Below, one piece after another: positions 5,250-8,646 of a DNA stretch of 8,646 nt. The notes under the pieces were generated by a model. It saw nothing but the letters and a program-made list of their open reading frames with translations, was not told the origin of the DNA and made no database searches. Source of the DNA: Thermoanaerobaculia bacterium (GTDB lineage: Bacteria > Acidobacteriota > Thermoanaerobaculia > UBA5066); the NCBI GenBank assembly GCA_017999215.1, contig JAGOBQ010000148.1, forward strand, positions 1 to 8,646, read 5' to 3'. A program made the translations under genes and the position numbers. Every line of letters begins with the position of its first letter. The stretch's first letter is position 1.

Positions 5250-7228
5250 GCCTCCTCCTCGTCCTCGGCGGCGCCTTCCTCTGCGCGGCCGGTGGCGTGC
5301 CGGGGCTCTTCCTCCGGCGAAGGAAGACGGGCCGCCGGCTCGCCGTCGCCGGCTCCGTCGTCGGCGGCCTCCTCGGCCTCGCCGGGGCCGCGCTCGCGGC
5401 CGCCACGGGGACTGTCGCGACGATCCACCGGCCGTGGCCGATCCCCGGCGCCGCCTTCCACGTCTCGCTCGACGCCCTTTCGGCGCTCTTCCTCGCCCCG
5501 CTCTTCCTCGTGTCGGGCGTCGCGGCCGTGAGCGGCGCGCGCTCGTTCGGCGACGAGAAGCACCCGGACGATGCGCCGCGGACCCGCTTCTTCTTCGGCC
5601 TGGCGACGGCGGCGATCGCGCTCGTCCTCCTCGCGCGGAACCTCGTCTTCTTCCTCGCCGCGTGGGAGGTGATGGCCCTCTCGGCCTTCTTCCTCGTCAC
5701 GGCCGACCGCTCCTCCCGCGAGGCGCGTGACGCGGGGCGCCTCTACATCTTCGCGACGCACGTGTCGACGCTCGTCCTCTTCGGCTTTTTCGCGCTCTTC
5801 CGAGCGCTCTCGGGGTCGACGGAGCTCGTCCCGCTCCCGTCCGGGGTCGCCGCGAGCGACGCGGGGACCGTCCTCTTCGTCCTCGCCCTCCTCGGCTTCG
5901 GCCTGAAGGCGGGCCTCCTCCCGCTCCACGTCTGGCTGCCGCCGGCGCACGCGGCCGCGCCGGCGCACGTCTCGGCGCTCATGTCGGGCGTCCTCATCAA
6001 GACCGGGATCTACGGGATCGTGAGGTTCACGTCGCTGGTCCCCGACCCGCCCGCCTCCTGGGGCGACGCGCTCCTCCTCCTCGGCGCCGCCTCGGCGGTC
6101 CTCGGCGTCGCCTTCGCGCTCGGCCAGCACGACCTGAAACGCCTCCTCGCCTGGCACAGCGTCGAGAACGTCGGGATCATCGTCCTCGGGCTCGGCGTCG
6201 GCCTCGGGGCGCGCGCCGCGGGGCGGCCCGAGTGGGCGCTCCTCGGCTTCGCGGGCGGGCTCTTCCACGTCGTCAACCACGGCCTCTTCAAGCCGCTCCT
6301 CTTCCTCGGCGCGGGCGAGGCGGCGCACGTTGCCGGGACGCGCGACATGGACCGGATGGGGGGACTCGGGAAGCTCCTCCCGAAGACCGCGCTCCTCTTC
6401 GCCGCCGGGGCCGTCGCGATCTCGGGCCTCCCGCCGCTGAACGGCTTCGCGAGCGAGTGGCTCGTCTACCTCGGCCTCTTCGACCGCGCCCGCGCGACGG
6501 GGACCGACGCGCTCCGCGCGGCGTTCGGCGTCCCGGCCCTCGCGCTGACGGGAGCCCTCGCGCTCGCCTGCTTCGTGAAGGCGCACGGCGCCGTCTTCCT
6601 CGGGAGCGCACGCGCCGAGGCGCCGAAGCTCCACGGCCAGCCGGCGTCGCACGGGGAGCCGTCGGCGCACGTCGCGCCGATGGCGGCCCTCGCCGTCGCC
6701 TGCGCGCTCCTCGGCCTCCTCCCGGCGGCGGTCGCACCCGCGCTCGAGCGCGCCGCCGCGATCGCGGCTCCGGGCCTCGCCGCATCGAGGCCGCTCGCCG
6801 AGCTCGCCTCGCTCCGGACCGTCGGCTTCTCGGCCCTCGCCGTCGTCGTCCTCGTCGGCGCGGTGGCGCTCCTCCTCCGCCGGCGCCTCGCGGCGGAGAC
6901 GGCCGCCGGCCCGACCTGGGACTGCGGCTACGCGCGGCCCACGGCACGCATGCAGTACACGGCCTCCTCCTTCGCGCGCGGGCCGGTCGGCTGGTTCGGG
7001 TGGGCGCTCCGCCCGCGCCTGAAGGGAGCGCCCGTCGCGAAGCTCTTCCCGGTGGCCGCGCAGTTCGAGAGCCACGTCCTCGACACCGTCCTCGACCGCG
7101 CCGTCGTCCCCGTCTTCCGCGCCGGCGCCTGGCTCGCCCGCCAGGGGCGCGTCCTGCAGCACGGAAGGATGCAGCTTTACCTCCTCTACGTCGTCGCGAC
7201 GCTCGTCGCGCTCCTCTTCAAGGTCTGA
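5246..7228 (+). CDS. hyfB: Hydrogenase-4 subunit B-like, antiporter-type membrane subunit (copy 2)
   Basis: A 660-residue membrane protein paralogous to the upstream gene along its whole length. The same charged residues are kept: Glu141 in WEVMAL, Lys221 in GFGLKAG, Lys252 in VLIKTG, Lys349 in HGLFKPLLFLGAG and Glu404 in FASEWLVY. The segment HDLKRLLAWHSVENVGI and the C-terminal WDCGYARPTARMQYT (about 558-572) also match, so a second complete ion channel is likely. The loop after VFLGSARAE (near 6600-6670) is longer and richer in His than in copy 1. The start is GTG 5246, overlapping the preceding TGA as GTGA; the first in-frame ATG lies beyond residue 140 and would remove several helices. 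Only a weak GGGTGGA lies upstream, so translation may depend on coupling. In E. coli hyf, the second and third antiporter-like subunits are the shorter HyfD and HyfF; here the second one is HyfB-like. Confidence 0.92.
   Translation: MSLLLVLGGAFLCAAGGVPGLFLRRRKTGRRLAVAGSVVGGLLGLAGAALAAATGTVATIHRPWPIPGAAFHVSLDALSALFLAPLFLVSGVAAVSGARSFGDEKHPDDAPRTRFFFGLATAAIALVLLARNLVFFLAAWEVMALSAFFLVTADRSSREARDAGRLYIFATHVSTLVLFGFFALFRALSGSTELVPLPSGVAASDAGTVLFVLALLGFGLKAGLLPLHVWLPPAHAAAPAHVSALMSGVLIKTGIYGIVRFTSLVPDPPASWGDALLLLGAASAVLGVAFALGQHDLKRLLAWHSVENVGIIVLGLGVGLGARAAGRPEWALLGFAGGLFHVVNHGLFKPLLFLGAGEAAHVAGTRDMDRMGGLGKLLPKTALLFAAGAVAISGLPPLNGFASEWLVYLGLFDRARATGTDALRAAFGVPALALTGALALACFVKAHGAVFLGSARAEAPKLHGQPASHGEPSAHVAPMAALAVACALLGLLPAAVAPALERAAAIAAPGLAASRPLAELASLRTVGFSALAVVVLVGAVALLLRRRLAAETAAGPTWDCGYARPTARMQYTASSFARGPVGWFGWALRPRLKGAPVAKLFPVAAQFESHVLDTVLDRAVVPVFRAGAWLARQGRVLQHGRMQLYLLYVVATLVALLFKV
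6283..6315 (+). repeat. 33-bp direct repeat, copy in HyfB-like gene 2
   Basis: Identical to 4253-4285 in the first HyfB-like gene and in the same codon phase. Recombination between the two copies would remove 2,030 bp and leave one in-frame chimeric HyfB-like gene, so the pair is a possible site of copy loss. Confidence 0.6.
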
Positions 7229-7231
7229 CCC

Positions 7232-7237
7232 GGAGAG
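7232..7237 (+). promoter_or_regulatory. Ribosome binding site for the HyfC-like gene
   Basis: GGAGAG sits five bases before the ATG at 7243, in the 14-base gap after the second HyfB-like gene. It fixes ATG 7243 as the start. Confidence 0.65.
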
Positions 7238-7242
7238 ATCCG

Positions 7243-8145
7243 ATGATCGACACTCTCGTCCACGTCCTCCTCGTCCTCGCGCTCCCGCCCCTCCTGCCGG
7301 GCGTGATCGCGAAGACGAAGGCCGCCTTCGCCGGCCGGAACGGGCCGCCGCTCCTGCAGGGCTACTGGGACCTCGCGAAGCTCCTCCGGAAGGGGAGCGT
7401 CCTCCCCTCGGGGTCGACGTGGGTCTTCCTCGCGGGTCCGGTCCTCGGCGTGGCGGCGCCGCTCCTCGCGTCGCTCCTCCTCCCGTTCGGGGGGCACGAG
7501 GCGCCGCTCTCCTTCGCGGGCGACATGATCCTCTTCGCCTACCTCTTCGCACTCGCGCGCTTCTTCACCGCGTCGGCGGCGCTCGACACCGGCTCGGCGT
7601 TCGAGGGGATGGGGGCGGCGCGCGAGGTCGCCTTCTCGGCGCTCGCCGAGCCGGCGCTCTTCTTCGGCTTCGTCGCCCTCGCCCGGATCTCCGGCTCCCT
7701 CTCCCTCTCCGGGATGCTCGGTGCCGGGCCCGGGTGGGTGACGGCGGGCGCGCCGCTCGTCCTCGTCGCGGCGAGCTGGGCCGTCGTCCTCCTCGCGGAG
7801 AACTGCCGCATCCCGTTCGACGATCCGAACACGCACCTCGAGCTGACGATGATCCACGAGGTGATGGTCCTCGACCACGGCGGGCCGGCCTTCGGCCTCG
7901 TCCTCTACGGCGCGTCCGTGAAGCTCTTCGTCCTCTCGGCGCTCTTCCTCCGCGTCGTCTTCCCGTTCAACGCGACCGACCCGAACCTCGACTGGCTCGC
8001 CTTCGTCGCCGGGATCCTCCTGGTGGCGATCGGCATCGGCGTCGTCGAGTCGGTCATGGCGCGCCTGAGGCTCGTGAAGGTGCCGCAGCTCCTCGTCGGG
8101 GCCTGCCTCCTCTCGGCCTTCGGCATGCTGCTGCTGGCGAGGTGA
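7243..8145 (+). CDS. hyfC: Hydrogenase-4 subunit C-like (NuoH/HycD family) membrane subunit
   Basis: A 300-residue integral membrane protein of the NuoH/HyfC/HycD family, which in these complexes anchors the hydrophilic redox arm to the membrane and links it to the antiporter-like subunits. Visible family signatures are GRNGPPLLQGYWDLAKLLRK after the first helix, the acidic loop FEGMGAAREVAFSALAEPAL, and the cytoplasmic-loop motif ENCRIPFDDP (residues 186-195) running into THLELTMIHEVM (to about 208). The remaining sequence is a series of hydrophobic helices. Length is typical for HyfC/HycD (about 305-320). The ELTMIHE wording and the neighbouring HyfB- and HyfE-like genes favour the hydrogenase-4 branch over complex I NuoH. 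It starts at ATG 7243 behind GGAGAG, and its stop overlaps the ribosome binding site of the next gene. Nothing in it looks truncated or degraded. Confidence 0.94.
   Translation: MIDTLVHVLLVLALPPLLPGVIAKTKAAFAGRNGPPLLQGYWDLAKLLRKGSVLPSGSTWVFLAGPVLGVAAPLLASLLLPFGGHEAPLSFAGDMILFAYLFALARFFTASAALDTGSAFEGMGAAREVAFSALAEPALFFGFVALARISGSLSLSGMLGAGPGWVTAGAPLVLVAASWAVVLLAENCRIPFDDPNTHLELTMIHEVMVLDHGGPAFGLVLYGASVKLFVLSALFLRVVFPFNATDPNLDWLAFVAGILLVAIGIGVVESVMARLRLVKVPQLLVGACLLSAFGMLLLAR
8139..8145 (+). promoter_or_regulatory. Ribosome binding site for the HyfE-like gene
   Basis: GAGGTGA is fully complementary to the usual 16S rRNA 3' tail segment UCACCUC and ends four bases before ATG 8150. It overlaps the last codons and the stop of the HyfC-like gene. 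It is the strongest Shine-Dalgarno sequence in the window. Confidence 0.65.
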
Positions 8146-8149
8146 ACGG

Positions 8150-8646
8150 ATGACGCACCCGGTCGACATCCTCCTCGTCCTCGTCATCCTCCTGAACTTC
8201 CTCGTCCTCGGGACGCCGTCCCTCCGGATGACGATCCGCGGCGCGGCCCTGCAGGGGACGCTCCTCGCCCTCCTTCCGCTCCTCGTCCACCGCGGCTTCG
8301 GGTGGCGCGTCGCGGCGATCGCCGTCGCGACGATGGCGCTGAAGGGGCTCCTCATCCCCGGTCTCCTCGAGAAGGCGATGCGCGACGTCCACATCCGCAA
8401 GGAGGTCGAGCCGTACGTCGGCTTCGTCCCGTCGCTCTTCCTCTGCGGGGTCGGGACGGCCCTCGCGATCCTCTTCTCGGGGAACCTCCCGCTCGCGCCG
8501 GAGCACGCCGGGACGCTCCTCGTCCCCGCCTCGCTCGCGACGCTCCTCTCCGGCTTCCTCGTCCTGACGACGCGTAAGAAGGCGATCTCGCAGGTCGTCG
8601 GCTACCTGATCCTCGAGAACGGCATCTTCATCTTCGGCCAGCTCCT
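8150..8646 (+). CDS. hyfE: Hydrogenase-4 subunit E-like membrane subunit (3' end outside window)
   Basis: The frame is open from ATG 8150 to the window end, giving 165 codons of a hydrophobic protein. HyfE is usually about 215 residues, so roughly 50 residues are missing. The N-terminal hydrophobic helix (PVDILLVLVILLNFLVLG) and the segment TMALKGLLIPGLL (Lys65) match HyfE. The later helix AISQVVGYLILENGIFIFGQ (Glu156) matches the NuoK-like C-terminal part of HyfE, where the buried Glu is thought to belong to the ion pathway. It follows the HyfC-like gene by four bases with a strong GAGGTGA site. In E. coli hyf the order is C, D, E, F; here HyfE follows HyfC directly, with no HyfD between. 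A HyfF-like gene and the hydrophilic subunits are expected next but cannot be seen. Confidence 0.9.
   Translation, partial: MTHPVDILLVLVILLNFLVLGTPSLRMTIRGAALQGTLLALLPLLVHRGFGWRVAAIAVATMALKGLLIPGLLEKAMRDVHIRKEVEPYVGFVPSLFLCGVGTALAILFSGNLPLAPEHAGTLLVPASLATLLSGFLVLTTRKKAISQVVGYLILENGIFIFGQL

Noticed and set aside
5180..7552. Very long open frame on the - strand (also 2553-5144 and 7186-8400 on -)
   Set aside because: The translations are runs of Arg, Glu, Gly and Ala with no domain motifs, opposite genes with clear conserved motifs. They arise because codons ending in G or C rarely give stops on the other strand.
3198..8646. NADH dehydrogenase (complex I) operon or Mrp antiporter
   Set aside because: The HyfB-type C-terminal WDCGY motif, the ELTMIHE motif of the HyfC-like protein and a HyfE-like gene point to the hydrogenase-4 branch; NuoH-like and HyfE-like genes do not belong to Mrp operons.

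Overview
This is a gene-dense, very GC-rich bacterial window in which every supported gene lies on the + strand. Codons end almost always in C or G, so long empty reading frames appear on both strands and are ignored here. The composition and the gene set (PolA, a TonB-C-like secreted protein, an HTH-EIIA protein, Hyf-type membrane subunits) would fit a GC-rich Acidobacteriota, Myxococcota or similar lineage. That placement is a weak inference, because no taxonomic marker is complete here.

Layout. Positions 1-1589 hold the 3' part of polA: the remnant of the 3'-5' exonuclease domain and the whole polymerase domain. A 20-base gap follows, with a TACAAT box placed so that the next gene could be transcribed without a leader. 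Positions 1610-2500 encode a secreted protein with two TonB-C-like modules and no recognised family. Positions 2497-3198 encode a small fusion of an excisionase/MerR-like helix-turn-helix with a PTS EIIA domain (active-site-type His136). From 3198 to the window end run four membrane subunits of a hydrogenase-4/complex-I-like complex: two HyfB-type antiporter-like subunits in tandem (3198-5249 and 5246-7228), a HyfC/NuoH-like subunit (7243-8145) and a HyfE-like subunit cut by the window end (8150 onward).

How it fits together. From 1610 on, the genes overlap or are separated by at most 14 bases: GTGA at 2497, TGATG at 3196, GTGA at 5246, then gaps of 14 and 4 bases. They look like one operon. 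The membrane genes would form the ion-translocating arm of a group 4 [NiFe]-hydrogenase or of a hydrogenase-related (Ehr-type) complex. The hydrophilic catalytic subunits are not in the window, so the electron donor and acceptor are unknown. The most unusual points are the HTH-EIIA gene translationally coupled to this module and the use of two complete HyfB-type pumps side by side. There is no stretch longer than 300 bases without a gene, and no tRNA, rRNA, CRISPR array or mobile element was seen.
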